A DNA stretch of 39,629 nucleotides from JAENVU01 sp964544295 (GTDB lineage: Bacteria; Actinomycetota; Acidimicrobiia; IMCC26256; JAENVU01), in contig CAZJBJ010000016.1 of the NCBI GenBank assembly GCA_964544295.1, positions 1-39,629 of the forward strand, read 5' to 3'. The position numbers were made by a program, and so were the translations under genes. Below are positions 1 to 8,138 of the stretch, one piece after another. The notes beneath the pieces are model-generated. The model was not told where the DNA came from and did not search any database. It saw nothing but the letters and a program-made list of their open reading frames with translations. Position 1 is the first letter of the stretch. Every line of letters begins with the position of its first letter.

Positions 1-749
1 TTGACCATGACCATGTCGGCACCTTCGGCGAGGTCGAGCGCGGTCTCGTCCAGCGCTTCACGGGCGTTCGCCGGTTGCATCTGATAGCCGCGGCGATCGC
101 CGAACTGGGGCGCGCACTCGGCCGCATCACGGAAGGGTCCGTACAACGCCGACGCGTACTTGGCCGAGTACGCCAGGATCGCGGTCTCGGCATGGTTGGT
201 GTCGTCGAGCGCGGCCCGGATCGCGGCGACCTGACCGTCCATCATCCCGCTGGGCGCGACGACGTCGACACCGGCATCGGCCTGGGCCGCCGCGATCGAC
301 GCGTAGCGATCGAGGGTGGCGTCGTTGTCCACCGTGCCGTCGGCGCGCAGCAGTCCGCAGTGGCCGTGGTCGGTGTACTCGTCGAGGCAGGCGTCGGCCA
401 TGATCACGATGGAGTCACCGACGTCGTCGCGCAGGTCACGGATCGCCCGCTGGACCACACCGTCCGGTGCGTCGGCACCACTGCCTTCCGGGTCCTTGTC
501 CGCAGGGATCCCGAACAGGATCACGCCCGGTACCCCGAGGTCGGTGAGGGCCCGCACCTCGGCGCGCAGCGTGGACGGGGTGTGCTGCACGACCCCCGGC
601 ATCGACACCACCGGCTCGGGCTGGTCGATCCCCTCCTTGATGAACAGCGGCGCGACGAGGTCGTCGACGCCGAGCCGGGTTTCGGCCACGAGACGACGCA
701 GGGCGGGGGTACGACGCAGGCGGCGGAGACGCTGATCGGGGAAGCTCAC
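1..749 (-). CDS. hemB: Porphobilinogen synthase (delta-aminolevulinate dehydratase), C-terminus cut by window edge
   Basis: Condenses two 5-aminolevulinate molecules to porphobilinogen in the cytosol, the second step of the tetrapyrrole pathway encoded upstream. 249 codons are visible of the usual ~325; the frame runs off the window at the MVMVK motif, whose Lys normally forms a Schiff base with substrate. A second active-site Lys lies in YSAKYASALYGP. The metal loop reads DACLDEYTDHGHCG: the outer cysteines of zinc-type enzymes are present but the middle Cys is Asp, a mixed zinc/magnesium pattern. The start is GTG at 749 (VSFPDQRLRRLRR), 9 bp after the cobA/hemD stop, so it is the last visible gene of the rex-hem operon. 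Confidence 0.95.
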   Translation of the reverse strand, partial: MSFPDQRLRRLRRTPALRRLVAETRLGVDDLVAPLFIKEGIDQPEPVVSMPGVVQHTPSTLRAEVRALTDLGVPGVILFGIPADKDPEGSGADAPDGVVQRAIRDLRDDVGDSIVIMADACLDEYTDHGHCGLLRADGTVDNDATLDRYASIAAAQADAGVDVVAPSGMMDGQVAAIRAALDDTNHAETAILAYSAKYASALYGPFRDAAECAPQFGDRRGYQMQPANAREALDETALDLAEGADMVMV

Positions 750-758
750 GGCGTCAGG

Positions 759-2231
759 CTACCGACCGGTCGGTGCGGCCAGGGCCCCGAGCAGCGCGGC
801 GACGAGGCCGTCGATCGTGTGCGGGTCGGCTTCCACGCCGACGTGCAGCCCTCGGCCTCGGGCCGACTCACTGGTCACCGGACCGATCGAGACGACGAGC
901 GGCGCGCGGTCGGACAGTTCACCGACCGCGTCACAGAAGTTGTTCACCGTCGACGCCGACGTGAACGTCAGCGCGTCGACCGCACCCTCGCGCACCGCCG
1001 CGAGGTCCTCGGCCGCCGGCTCCGCGGTGACGGTGCGGTACACCGGCAGCACGTCGACGTCGTAGCCGAGCCTGGTCAACCCCTCGGGGAGCACATCGCG
1101 CGCGGTCTCGGCGCGGGGCATCAGCACCCGGTCGTCGATGAGCGCCGGTGGGAAGACCTCGAGCAACGACTCGGCCACCGACCGTTCCGGAGTGAGATCG
1201 GGAACCACGCCGTTCTCGCCGAGTCGGGCGGCGGTCCCCGGACCGATCGCCGCGACCTTCACGGCACCGAGCGAGCGCGTATCGAGCCCGTGAGCGCGCA
1301 GGGCGCGCTCGAAGAAGCCGTCGACCGCATTGACCGAGGTGAACACGATCCAGGCGTAGCGATCCAGCGCCGGGCGTTCGACCGGCAGCGGTTCGATGGC
1401 GATGGTGGGCAGCTCGAGCACGGTCGCACCGAGCTCCTCGAGGCGGCTCCGCAGTGTGCTCGCCTGCTCGCGAGCGCGGGTCACCACGATCGTGCGTCCG
1501 AACAGCGGGCGCGACTCGAACCACGTGAGGTCGAGCCCGGCCACCGGGCCTACGACGATGGCGCTGGGCGAGGCCACGCCGAGCGCGGTGATCGTCGACA
1601 GCGTGGCCCGCGTGGTGGCCTGCTCCGGCCGAGTGCCCCACCGGACGGCGGCGACGGGCGTGTCGGGGTCGCGTCCGTGTTCGATGAGGAGCTCGACGAT
1701 CGAGTCGAGTCGGCCGGCGCCCATGAGGATGATCAGGGTGCCGCCGGCCCGGGCGAGCGACGCCCAATCGGTGTCGGTAGTGCCCTTGGCGGGATCCTCG
1801 TGGCCGGTCACCACGGTGAAGTGGGTGGAAAGCCCGCGGTGGGTGACCGGGATGCCGGCGTAGGCGGGTGCGGCGATGGCGCTGGTGATGCCGGGGACCA
1901 CCTCGAAGGGGATCCCGGCGGCGATCAGGACCTCGGCTTCCTCTCCCCCGCGCCCGAAGACGAACGGGTCGCCGCCCTTGAGCCGCACGACGCACGCCCC
2001 GCTGCGGCCGTGTTCGACGAGCGTGGCGTTGATGCCGTCCTGATCCATCGCGACCCGCCCGGGCGCCTTGCCGACGTCGATCCGCACGGCCTGCGGCGGT
2101 GCAAGGTCGAGGAGCGACGGATGGGCGAGCCGGTCGTACACGACGACGTCGGCCCGGGCCAACAACTCCGCTCCCCGCCTCGTCAACAACCCCGGGTCCC
2201 CCGGCCCGGCGCCGACCAAGTACACGGTCAT
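759..2231 (-). CDS. cobA/hemD: Bifunctional uroporphyrinogen-III C-methyltransferase / uroporphyrinogen-III synthase
   Basis: A 490-aa fusion. Residues 1 to ~245 are a SAM-dependent CobA/SumT methyltransferase (AGPGDPGLLT, VVRLKGGDPFVFGRGGEE, VPGITSAIAAPAYAGIPVTHR), which diverts uroporphyrinogen III to precorrin-2 for siroheme and cobalamin. The remainder is HemD-like (TIVVTRAREQASTLRSRLEELG, VFTSVNAVDGFF, ALTFTSASTVNNF), which cyclises hydroxymethylbilane. This gene order and fusion are common in Actinobacteria. I choose ATG 2231, because MTVYLVGAGPGDPG is the family N-terminus. Longer in-frame starts reach into the tandem repeat upstream. The start codon is inside the first copy of a 74-bp repeat and overlaps the stop of a mini-ORF (ATGA), so translation is probably coupled. 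Confidence 0.95.
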   Translation of the reverse strand: MTVYLVGAGPGDPGLLTRRGAELLARADVVVYDRLAHPSLLDLAPPQAVRIDVGKAPGRVAMDQDGINATLVEHGRSGACVVRLKGGDPFVFGRGGEEAEVLIAAGIPFEVVPGITSAIAAPAYAGIPVTHRGLSTHFTVVTGHEDPAKGTTDTDWASLARAGGTLIILMGAGRLDSIVELLIEHGRDPDTPVAAVRWGTRPEQATTRATLSTITALGVASPSAIVVGPVAGLDLTWFESRPLFGRTIVVTRAREQASTLRSRLEELGATVLELPTIAIEPLPVERPALDRYAWIVFTSVNAVDGFFERALRAHGLDTRSLGAVKVAAIGPGTAARLGENGVVPDLTPERSVAESLLEVFPPALIDDRVLMPRAETARDVLPEGLTRLGYDVDVLPVYRTVTAEPAAEDLAAVREGAVDALTFTSASTVNNFCDAVGELSDRAPLVVSIGPVTSESARGRGLHVGVEADPHTIDGLVAALLGALAAPTGR

Positions 2232-2305
2232 CGCGCAACCTCCCCGCCAGCGGCGACGGGCCCACCCCGGACATGACGCCCGGCGCCGACCAAGTACACG
2301 GTCAT
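2228..2305 (-). CDS. Possible 25-aa leader peptide, repeat copy 1
   Basis: It starts MTVYLVGAG, copying the CobA N-terminus, then diverges (RHVRGGPVAAGGEVAR) and stops at TGA overlapping the cobA/hemD ATG. A GGGGAGG sequence lies upstream of its own start. No function is recognised for the peptide. It is more likely to matter as a re-initiation relay than as a product, or it may be a silent by-product of the duplication. Translation is inferred, not shown. Confidence 0.3.
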   Translation of the reverse strand: MTVYLVGAGRHVRGGPVAAGGEVAR

Positions 2306-2379
2306 CGCGCAACCTCCCCGCCAGCGGCGACGGGCCCACCCCGGACATGACGCCCGGCGCCGACCAAGTACACGGTCAT
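2302..2379 (-). CDS. Possible 25-aa leader peptide, repeat copy 2
   Basis: Identical in sequence to the peptide of the next repeat copy. Its ATG overlaps the hemC stop (ATGA) and is preceded by GGAGGT, which was presumably the original cobA ribosome binding site before the duplication. Its TGA overlaps the next repeat's ATG. Ribosomes finishing hemC would therefore have to re-initiate three times to reach cobA/hemD unless they bind the internal GGGGAGG sites directly. Confidence 0.3.
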   Translation of the reverse strand: MTVYLVGAGRHVRGGPVAAGGEVAR

Positions 2380-3266
2380 CGGGATACCTCCAGGAGGGTT
2401 CGGCCGCCGAGGTCGTCCAGGATGGTGGACGCGACCTGGGTACCGACGGCGTCGGGATCGGTGCCGGTGGCGACGGTGCGCAGAATCGTGGCCCCGTCGA
2501 GGGAGGCGAGCAGGGCGTCGATGGTGATCTGACCGTCGGCAGCGATCGTGGCGCATGCCGCACAGGGCATCGAGCAGCCACCACCGAGCGAACGAAGGAA
2601 CGACCGCTCGGCCTGCACGCGGCGGTGGGCATCGCGGTCGTCGATGGCGTCGAGCAAGGCGGCGGTCGGTGCGTCGTCGGCTCGACACTCCACGGCCAGC
2701 GCGCCCTGGCCGACCATCGGCAACATCACCGTCGGCTCGAGGATCTCGGCGATGGATCCGGTGAGGCCGAGCCGTTCGAGGGCGGCGACCGCCAGCACGA
2801 TGGCATCGAACTCGGCGGCCTTCTCGACCCGGGTCGGCACGTTGCCGCGCAGTTCGGCGAACCGGAGGTCGGGTCGCGTGGCCGCCAACTGCGCGCGGCG
2901 ACGCACCGAACCGGTGCCGATCCGGCCGCCGGTCGGCAGGTCCGCGAGCCGGGCACCGATGAGCGCGTCCCGCACGTCGGCGCGTTCCGGAACGGCGGCG
3001 AGCACGAGCCCGGGTTCGGTCGTGGCGGGGAGGTCCTTGGCCGAATGCACGGCGAGGTCGGCCTCGCCCCGGAGCACCGCCTCCTGTACTTCCTTCACGA
3101 AGACTCCGGTGCCGCCGAGCGCGTGGATCGACGAGGTGCGGTCCTGGTCCCCACGGGTGGTGACCACGACGAGCTCGGCCGGGACGCCCAGGCGGCTCAT
3201 CACGCGTTCGGCCTGCCATCTCGCCAGCGCACTCCCGCGGGTGGCGATCCGGATCGGTGCGGTCAT
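2376..3266 (-). CDS. hemC: Hydroxymethylbilane synthase (porphobilinogen deaminase)
   Basis: Polymerises four porphobilinogens to hydroxymethylbilane. At 296 aa it is slightly shorter than the ~310-aa norm. Family motifs: IRIATRGSALARWQ near the N-terminus, the catalytic-Asp region GEADLAVHSAKDLP, GTGSVRRRAQL, LRGNVPTRVEK, and the dipyrromethane-cofactor Cys in LGGGC near residue 239. After that Cys the loop reads SMPCAACATI, giving an extra C-x3-C-x2-C cluster where most homologues have VPIGA-like residues. The ATG at 3266 overlaps the hemA stop by 4 bp (ATGA). Confidence 0.95.
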   Translation of the reverse strand: MTAPIRIATRGSALARWQAERVMSRLGVPAELVVVTTRGDQDRTSSIHALGGTGVFVKEVQEAVLRGEADLAVHSAKDLPATTEPGLVLAAVPERADVRDALIGARLADLPTGGRIGTGSVRRRAQLAATRPDLRFAELRGNVPTRVEKAAEFDAIVLAVAALERLGLTGSIAEILEPTVMLPMVGQGALAVECRADDAPTAALLDAIDDRDAHRRVQAERSFLRSLGGGCSMPCAACATIAADGQITIDALLASLDGATILRTVATGTDPDAVGTQVASTILDDLGGRTLLEVSR

Positions 3267-4537
3267 TCCTCGGGGTCGCGGATGTCGAAGAGCGACGCCA
3301 GCGCGTCCGAGAACAGTTCCCCCCGGGCCGTGCCGGCGGCTTCCTTCAGCCGGACGGTCGGTTCGTGGAGGAGCTTGTTGACGATGCCCTGGGTCAGCGC
3401 CTCGATCGCGTTGCGGGTCTCGGGATCGGTCGCGTCGAGCTTCGTGCGGAACCGACCGAGTTCGGCCTGGCGGACGGCCTCGGCCCGCTCCCGCAGGCTG
3501 GTGACGAGCGGGGCGACTTCCCGAGCCGCACGGTCGGTCTGGAATCGCTCGAGCTCGTGGCCGATGATCTCGCGCACGTTGACGACCTCGCCGCGGCGCA
3601 CATCGAGCGCAGCCTCGGTGAGTTGGTGCAGATCGTCGACGTCGTGCAGGGTGATGCCCGGCACCTCGGCCGCGCCCGGGTCGACGTCGCGCGGTACGGC
3701 GACGTCGACGATGAGCAGGGGCACGCCGCCGCGCCGCTCCATGACCGCCTCGACGTCGGCGCGTTCCACGTGGACCTCGGTGGAATCCGTCGCGGTGAGG
3801 AGCAGATCGACCCGCGTCAGCACGTCGGGCAGCTCGCCGAGCGCGACCGCCCGACCACCCAACCGCTCGGCCAGTTCGACCGCACGTGCATGCGTGCGAT
3901 TCGCTACCACGACCTCGCCGACGCCGGCCGTGATGAGCGCCCGGCCGAGTCCTTCCGCGACATCGCCGGCGCCGAGGATCAACACCGATCGACCCCGGAG
4001 CGAGAACATCGTGCGTTCGGCCAAAGCAACGGCGGCCGAGGAGACCGACAGTGCCCGCCGACCGATCGCGGTCTCGGTCCGGACCCGCTTGCCCACCTCG
4101 ATCGCGTGCCGGAACACGCGCGCCATCGCCTGACCTGCTGCGCCCTCGGCCTCGGCCAACCGCCAGGCGTCGCGCACCTGGCCGAGGATCTCGCCTTCGC
4201 CCAGGATCATCGAGTCGAGCCCGGCGGCGACGCCGAAGAGATGGCTGACCGCGCTGTCGTCGTAATAGGTGTAGAGGTGCTCGGAGAAGTCCTCGGGCGG
4301 GACACTGCCCTGCTCGGCAAGGAACTCGAGTACGTCGGAGACGGCGGAGTGGAACTTGGTGGACCGGGCGTAGATTTCGGTGCGGTTACAGGTGGAGAGC
4401 AACACGACCTCGGCGAGGTGTTCGCGGCTCGACAGGTCGTGCAGGGCCTTCACCATGCGCGACGACGGCACCGCGACGCGCTCGCGCAGTTCCACCGGCG
4501 CGGTGCGGTGATTGAGGCCGACGACGATCACAGACAC
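3263..4537 (-). CDS. hemA: Glutamyl-tRNA reductase
   Basis: NADPH-dependent reduction of Glu-tRNA(Glu) to glutamate-1-semialdehyde, the committed step of the C5 pathway. 424 aa, full length. The N-terminal catalytic domain has VVGLNHRTAPVELRE and the nucleophilic Cys in LLSTCNRTEIY. The middle shows GEGEILGQVRDAW and the Rossmann domain begins at SVLILGAGDVAEGLGRAL. The C-terminal dimerisation helices include LTQGIVNKLLHEPTVRLKE. It starts with GTG at 4537 and overlaps the upstream siroheme gene by 10 bp and hemC by 4 bp, so it is tightly coupled within the rex operon. Confidence 0.96.
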   Translation of the reverse strand: MSVIVVGLNHRTAPVELRERVAVPSSRMVKALHDLSSREHLAEVVLLSTCNRTEIYARSTKFHSAVSDVLEFLAEQGSVPPEDFSEHLYTYYDDSAVSHLFGVAAGLDSMILGEGEILGQVRDAWRLAEAEGAAGQAMARVFRHAIEVGKRVRTETAIGRRALSVSSAAVALAERTMFSLRGRSVLILGAGDVAEGLGRALITAGVGEVVVANRTHARAVELAERLGGRAVALGELPDVLTRVDLLLTATDSTEVHVERADVEAVMERRGGVPLLIVDVAVPRDVDPGAAEVPGITLHDVDDLHQLTEAALDVRRGEVVNVREIIGHELERFQTDRAAREVAPLVTSLRERAEAVRQAELGRFRTKLDATDPETRNAIEALTQGIVNKLLHEPTVRLKEAAGTARGELFSDALASLFDIRDPEE

Positions 4538-5175
4538 GAGCGGAGCAACTCCCTTGCTTGCGCCTCATTGCCGGATTTCACGAGATCGAGAATGCCGGAA
4601 TCGAAGGCTCGCCGCCAATCGGCGTCTTCACTGGAACGCCCACTCGACCGGATCGCTTCCCGGGCCTCGGCCAGGATGTCGAGCAGCGTCTCGTACTCCG
4701 GGCCCATCTCGGTGGCGACGTGGTTCCTGAGATAGGTGGCGAGTGCCGGACTTCGCCCATTTGTCCCCACCGTGACCACCAGATCGCCGCGCCGGACGAT
4801 GGACATGAGCGTGAACGAGCAATTCGTGGGATCGTCGGCCGAGTTGGTCCAGACCCGGCGTTCCTCACCGGCCTCGAACACGGTCTGGTTGACCGCGGCG
4901 TCCGCGGTCGCAGTGATGGCGAGCCAGGCGTCGTCGAGATCGGCCGGCACGAACTCGCGCGCCTCCCAGCGGAGCCGGCCCTCGGCGGCCGCGTCGCGAA
5001 CCGCGTCGACGGCCTCGGGGGCGACGACCAGTACGTCGGCCTCCGCGTCGAGCAGGCCCTGAATCTTACGGGCGGCGATGCGTCCGGCGCCCACGACCAC
5101 ACAGCGCCGCCCCGCCACGAGGAAGTTCGCCGGGTAGCCGACCAGGCTCGGCCGCGATCCACCGGTCGTTGTCAT
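4528..5175 (-). CDS. Precorrin-2 dehydrogenase / sirohydrochlorin ferrochelatase-type protein (CysG N-terminal, Met8-like)
   Basis: 215 aa. The NAD-binding Rossmann start YPANFLVAGRRCVVVGAGRIAARK is followed by VFEAGEERRVWTNSADDPTNCSFTLMSIVRRGDLVVTVGTNGRSPALATYLR, which is the siroheme synthase N-domain signature (SSPLLA/GRSPALA region). It converts precorrin-2 made by the CobA domain encoded downstream to sirohydrochlorin, and possibly inserts iron. Separate N-domain proteins of this kind are usual beside hemA in Actinobacteria. The ATG at 5175 shares one base with the rex stop (TGATG). Confidence 0.9.
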   Translation of the reverse strand: MTTTGGSRPSLVGYPANFLVAGRRCVVVGAGRIAARKIQGLLDAEADVLVVAPEAVDAVRDAAAEGRLRWEAREFVPADLDDAWLAITATADAAVNQTVFEAGEERRVWTNSADDPTNCSFTLMSIVRRGDLVVTVGTNGRSPALATYLRNHVATEMGPEYETLLDILAEAREAIRSSGRSSEDADWRRAFDSGILDLVKSGNEAQARELLRSCL

Positions 5176-5846
5176 CAGGAGGCCCGGTCCTTGATCCGGC
5201 GGTGCGATTGGTAGAAGGAGAGGATCTGCAGCTCCGTGGCGAGATCGACCTTGCGGACCGAGATGCCGTCCGGCACGGAGATGATCACGGGCGCGAAGTT
5301 GAGAATCGACTGCACGCCGGCCTCCACGAGCCGGTCGGCCACCGCCTGTGCAGCAGTCGCCGGCGTGGCCACGATCCCGATCGTGATGCCTCGGGCGCGC
5401 ACGATGTCGCCCAGATCGTCGAGCGACTCGACCTCGAGATCTCCGACCTTCCGACCGACCTTGGCCGGATCCGAATCGACGAGGGCCAGGACCCGGAACC
5501 CCCGGTCGCTCAACCCGCCGTAGTTGGCCAGCGCGTTGCCCAGGTTCCCGACCCCCACGATGGCGACCGGCCAGTCGTGGGTCAGCCCGAGCTCACGCGA
5601 GATCCGGTCGAGCAGGAACGGGACCTCGTAGCCGACCCCCCGGGTTCCGTAGGAGCCGAGGTAGGACAGATCCTTGCGCACTTGTGCCGCGTTCACGCCG
5701 GCCATCTCGGCCAGGCGATCCGACGAGATCGTGTCGACGTCGTCCTCGGTGGCCTCGAGGAGGGCGCGGTAGTACAACGGCAGGCGGGCAACGGCTGCTC
5801 CGGGGATCTTGCGACCACCGACGGGTCCTCCGGTACGAGCGGCCAA
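5175..5846 (-). CDS. rex: Redox-sensing transcriptional repressor Rex
   Basis: 223 aa. The N-terminal winged helix (about 15-85) reads AVARLPLYYRALLE, SSDRLAEMAGVNAAQVRKDLSYLGSYGTRGVGYEV. A Rossmann NAD(H)-sensing domain follows (VAIVGVGNLGNALANYGG, VLALVDSDPAKVG). The C-terminal domain-swap helix ends TELQILSFYQSHRR. Rex releases DNA when NADH rises. It heads the tetrapyrrole operon, as in Streptomyces rex-hemACD, and probably represses its own operon through the site at 5911-5926. The start is TTG 5846 behind GGAGGT; no in-frame ATG exists nearby, so the exact start is slightly uncertain. Confidence 0.95.
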   Translation of the reverse strand: MAARTGGPVGGRKIPGAAVARLPLYYRALLEATEDDVDTISSDRLAEMAGVNAAQVRKDLSYLGSYGTRGVGYEVPFLLDRISRELGLTHDWPVAIVGVGNLGNALANYGGLSDRGFRVLALVDSDPAKVGRKVGDLEVESLDDLGDIVRARGITIGIVATPATAAQAVADRLVEAGVQSILNFAPVIISVPDGISVRKVDLATELQILSFYQSHRRIKDRAS

Positions 5847-5910
5847 ATCGGTACCTACCTCCGAAGTCGTACGAACGGAACCAGCAAGATCCCTCCAAGG
5901 TACCGCGGAT

Positions 5911-5926
5911 CGTGCAGTTCTTCACA
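5911..5926 (-). promoter_or_regulatory. Candidate Rex operator (ROP)
   Basis: Minus-strand reading is TGTGAAGAACTGCACG. The left arm matches the Rex consensus TGTGAA exactly and the right arm has T-CAC of TTCACA. It sits 65 bp upstream of rex and 42 bp upstream of the divergent membrane-protein gene. It overlaps a possible minus-strand -35 (TTGTGA, 5922-5927), with a possible -10 TACCTT at 5897-5902 and a longish 19-bp spacer. Identification is by eye from the known Rex consensus. Confidence 0.45.
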
Positions 5927-5967
5927 AGCGGGCGATCGGACGGACCGGCGCGTACGCTCGGCGCCCC

Positions 5968-6699
5968 ATGGTCATCGGGCTCGCCTTCCTCGCCACTGCA
6001 GTGGCCACGTTGTTCCTGCAGGCGACCCTCGTGCGGGCCACGACCTTCCACCGGCCCCAGGACCGCGCCTGGACGGTGGCGCTCGCCCTGTTCGCACTGG
6101 CCTCCGCGGCCCTGGCGACGGGCGTGTCGACCGGGTGGGACAACGGCACCTTCCGGGTCTTCTATCTCCTCGGCGCGGTGCTGTCCGTGCCCTGGCTCGC
6201 GCTCGGCACCATCTATCTGTTCGCCTCGGCACGCTTCGGTGCCCGGGTCGAACGAGTGCTGCTGCTGGTGAGCGGCCTCGCAGCCGGCGTGCTCCTGGCC
6301 GCCCCGATGGAACCGGTGCAGGGCACCACCATCCCGGTGGGCAAGGACGTCTTCGGCGTCTTCCCACGCGTGCTCGCCGCGGTGGGCAGCGGGCTCGGCG
6401 CGACGGTGATCCTCGTCGGCGCCGTGATCTCCGCGTGGCGATTCGCGCGCGATCGGTCCGCACCGGGGAACGCGCGTCGGGCGCTCGCGAACGTGCTCAT
6501 CGCCCTCGGCACCCTCGTCCTCTCGAGCGGCGGGTTGATCCAGGGCATCGCCGGCAAGGACGAGGCGTTCGTGGTCTCACTGGCCGCGGGCATCAGCGTG
6601 ATCTACGCGGGGTTCCTCGTCGCCGCGTCGGCCCGCGGCGCCGGGCCGGTCCGTGCGACGGAATCGGTGCCGGAGGTTCAGGTGGGCAGCTCGAGCTGA
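5968..6699 (+). CDS. Seven-transmembrane integral membrane protein of unknown function
   Basis: 243 aa from ATG 5968 (MVIGLAFLATAVATLF); upstream in-frame codons lie in the rex promoter region and give an unlikely hydrophilic extension. Seven hydrophobic segments are visible, around residues 2-22, 35-56, 63-88, 96-114, 131-155, 168-192 and 200-220, with a short hydrophilic C-tail. No catalytic motif was recognised. It is divergent from rex and shares that intergenic region, so Rex could also affect it. It overlaps the end of the convergent acyl-CoA synthetase gene by 22 bp. Confidence 0.75.
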   Translation: MVIGLAFLATAVATLFLQATLVRATTFHRPQDRAWTVALALFALASAALATGVSTGWDNGTFRVFYLLGAVLSVPWLALGTIYLFASARFGARVERVLLLVSGLAAGVLLAAPMEPVQGTTIPVGKDVFGVFPRVLAAVGSGLGATVILVGAVISAWRFARDRSAPGNARRALANVLIALGTLVLSSGGLIQGIAGKDEAFVVSLAAGISVIYAGFLVAASARGAGPVRATESVPEVQVGSSS

Positions 6700-8138
6700 C
6701 GGCGCAGCAACTTGCCCGCCTGGTTGCGAGGGAGCTCGGCGAGGAACTGCACGGTGCTCGGTACCTTGTACCGCGCCAGTCGCTGGGCCACGTGATCGCG
6801 CAGGGAGGCCAGCGTCGGGTTCGTGCCCGGCGCGGGGACGACGAACGCGGCGACGGCCTCTCCGGTGCGTTCGTTCGGAACGCCGATCACGGCCGCGTCG
6901 GCGACGTCGGGGTGTTCGAGGAGTGCCTCCTCGACTTCGGCCGGGTAGACGTTGAAGCCCGACACGATCACGAGGTCCTTGAGGCGGTCGACCAGGCTGA
7001 GGAACCCGTGGTCGCCGGCCACCGCGACATCCCCGGTGCGTAACCAGCCGTCCTGGAGCACGCGTGCGGTTGCTTCGGGGTCGTCCCAGTACCCGGTGAA
7101 CACGTTGGAACCGCGCACCCATATCTCGCCCGGATCTCCGACGGCGACGTCGGCGCCGTCGACGTCGACGAGCCGCACGTCGATCCCGGGGAGCGGCGGG
7201 CCGATCGAACCGGCGTGGGGTACCCGATCGACAGCCGTGGTGGTGACGATCGGTGCCGCCTCCGTGAGGCCGTACCCCTCGTACACTGTGGTGCCGAAGC
7301 GATCGCGGAACGCGTCGGCGATCTTGTCCGGCATCCCGGCCGCGCCGGAAACCGCCAGCCGCACCGACGCGAACGCGTCGGCCGGCGCGTCGGTCGGGTC
7401 GAGCTCGAGGATCGCCGAGAACATCGCAGGCACCCCGGCGAAGATCGTCACGCCGTGGTGGCGGACGAGTTGGACTGCACGGCGCGGTTCGAACTGGGGC
7501 AGGAGCACGGTGCGGATCCCGCCGGCGAGCCCGACTCCGAGCGCGACGTTGAGACCGAACACGTGGAAGAACGGAAGGGTCGCGAGCCCGACGTCCTCGG
7601 GGCCGACCTGGAGACCGGGGTGTGACTGCACCTGACTGATGTTCGCGGCGAGGTTGCCGTGGGTGAGCATGGCCGCGCGTGGCGCACCGGCGGTGCCCGA
7701 GGTGAAGAGCAGCACCGCGAGTTCGGCGTCGTCGCGCTCGACCTCGGCCCCCATCGGCGGACCAGGCGGCAGGTCGGCACTCGCGACCGCGCCAGGCAGT
7801 TCGAGCAGGTGATCGACGCCGGTCCCGCAGACGACGACCTTCGCACCGACCCGGGCGATCTCGGCGCGGTGGGCAGTGGCGGGAGTCGACGGGTTGAGCG
7901 GGACGGCCACGCCGCCACACCAGAGGGTGCCCAGGTACGCGCCGACGAAGCTCATGTCGTTCCAGGCCGCGATCGCGACGCGGTCGCCGGGGCGGACGCC
8001 CAGCCGTTCGAGGCTTGCGGCCGTGTTCGCCGCCAGGGCTTCGAGTTCGGCGAACGAGAGGGTCGTGTCGCCGTCGACCATCGCCGCGGCGTCGGGGCGG
8101 GGCTCGGCGTGGCGAAGCAGCACGGACACCAGGTTCAC
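6678..8138 (-). CDS. AMP-forming acyl-CoA synthetase / ligase (ANL superfamily)
   Basis: 486 aa. It activates a carboxylic acid to an acyl adenylate and then a CoA thioester; the substrate cannot be read from sequence. ANL motifs: the P-loop LLFTSGTAGAPRAAMLTHGN, YEGYGLTEAAP, the hinge region DRLKDLVIVSGFNVYPAEVEEAL, and the catalytic Lys in NQAGKLLRRQL. The start is GTG 8138 (VNLVSVLLRHAEPRPDAAAMVDG), the usual N-terminus of this family. The frame stays open for a further 163 codons upstream, but that part is antisense to the SCP-domain gene and looks non-coding. It probably feeds fatty or other organic acids to beta-oxidation. Confidence 0.9.
   Translation of the reverse strand: MNLVSVLLRHAEPRPDAAAMVDGDTTLSFAELEALAANTAASLERLGVRPGDRVAIAAWNDMSFVGAYLGTLWCGGVAVPLNPSTPATAHRAEIARVGAKVVVCGTGVDHLLELPGAVASADLPPGPPMGAEVERDDAELAVLLFTSGTAGAPRAAMLTHGNLAANISQVQSHPGLQVGPEDVGLATLPFFHVFGLNVALGVGLAGGIRTVLLPQFEPRRAVQLVRHHGVTIFAGVPAMFSAILELDPTDAPADAFASVRLAVSGAAGMPDKIADAFRDRFGTTVYEGYGLTEAAPIVTTTAVDRVPHAGSIGPPLPGIDVRLVDVDGADVAVGDPGEIWVRGSNVFTGYWDDPEATARVLQDGWLRTGDVAVAGDHGFLSLVDRLKDLVIVSGFNVYPAEVEEALLEHPDVADAAVIGVPNERTGEAVAAFVVPAPGTNPTLASLRDHVAQRLARYKVPSTVQFLAELPRNQAGKLLRRQLELPT

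Larger units (their letters stand above)
2205..2381. repeat. Perfect 74-bp tandem duplication (2 full copies plus a 29-bp third) at the hemC-cobA/hemD junction
   Basis: Copies at 2205-2278 and 2279-2352 are identical by eye, followed by a partial copy at 2353-2381. The 29-bp part carries the first codons of cobA/hemD (MTVYLVGAG) read on the minus strand; the other 45 bp are a spacer ending in a Shine-Dalgarno-like GGGGAGG before the next ATG. Each full unit makes a 25-codon ORF whose TGA overlaps the next ATG. Because 78 nt of ORF minus 4 nt of overlap equals the 74-nt period, changing the copy number does not change the cobA/hemD reading frame. A collapse or expansion error in the assembly is possible. 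Confidence 0.95.

Noticed and set aside
75..2276. 733-codon plus-strand open frame across hemB and cobA/hemD
   Set aside because: It is antisense to clear heme genes, its Arg/Gly/His/Asp-rich translation matches no family, and such frames are common shadows in GC-rich DNA. The same applies to the plus-strand frames at 2625-4133, 3257-4735 and 34684-36198.
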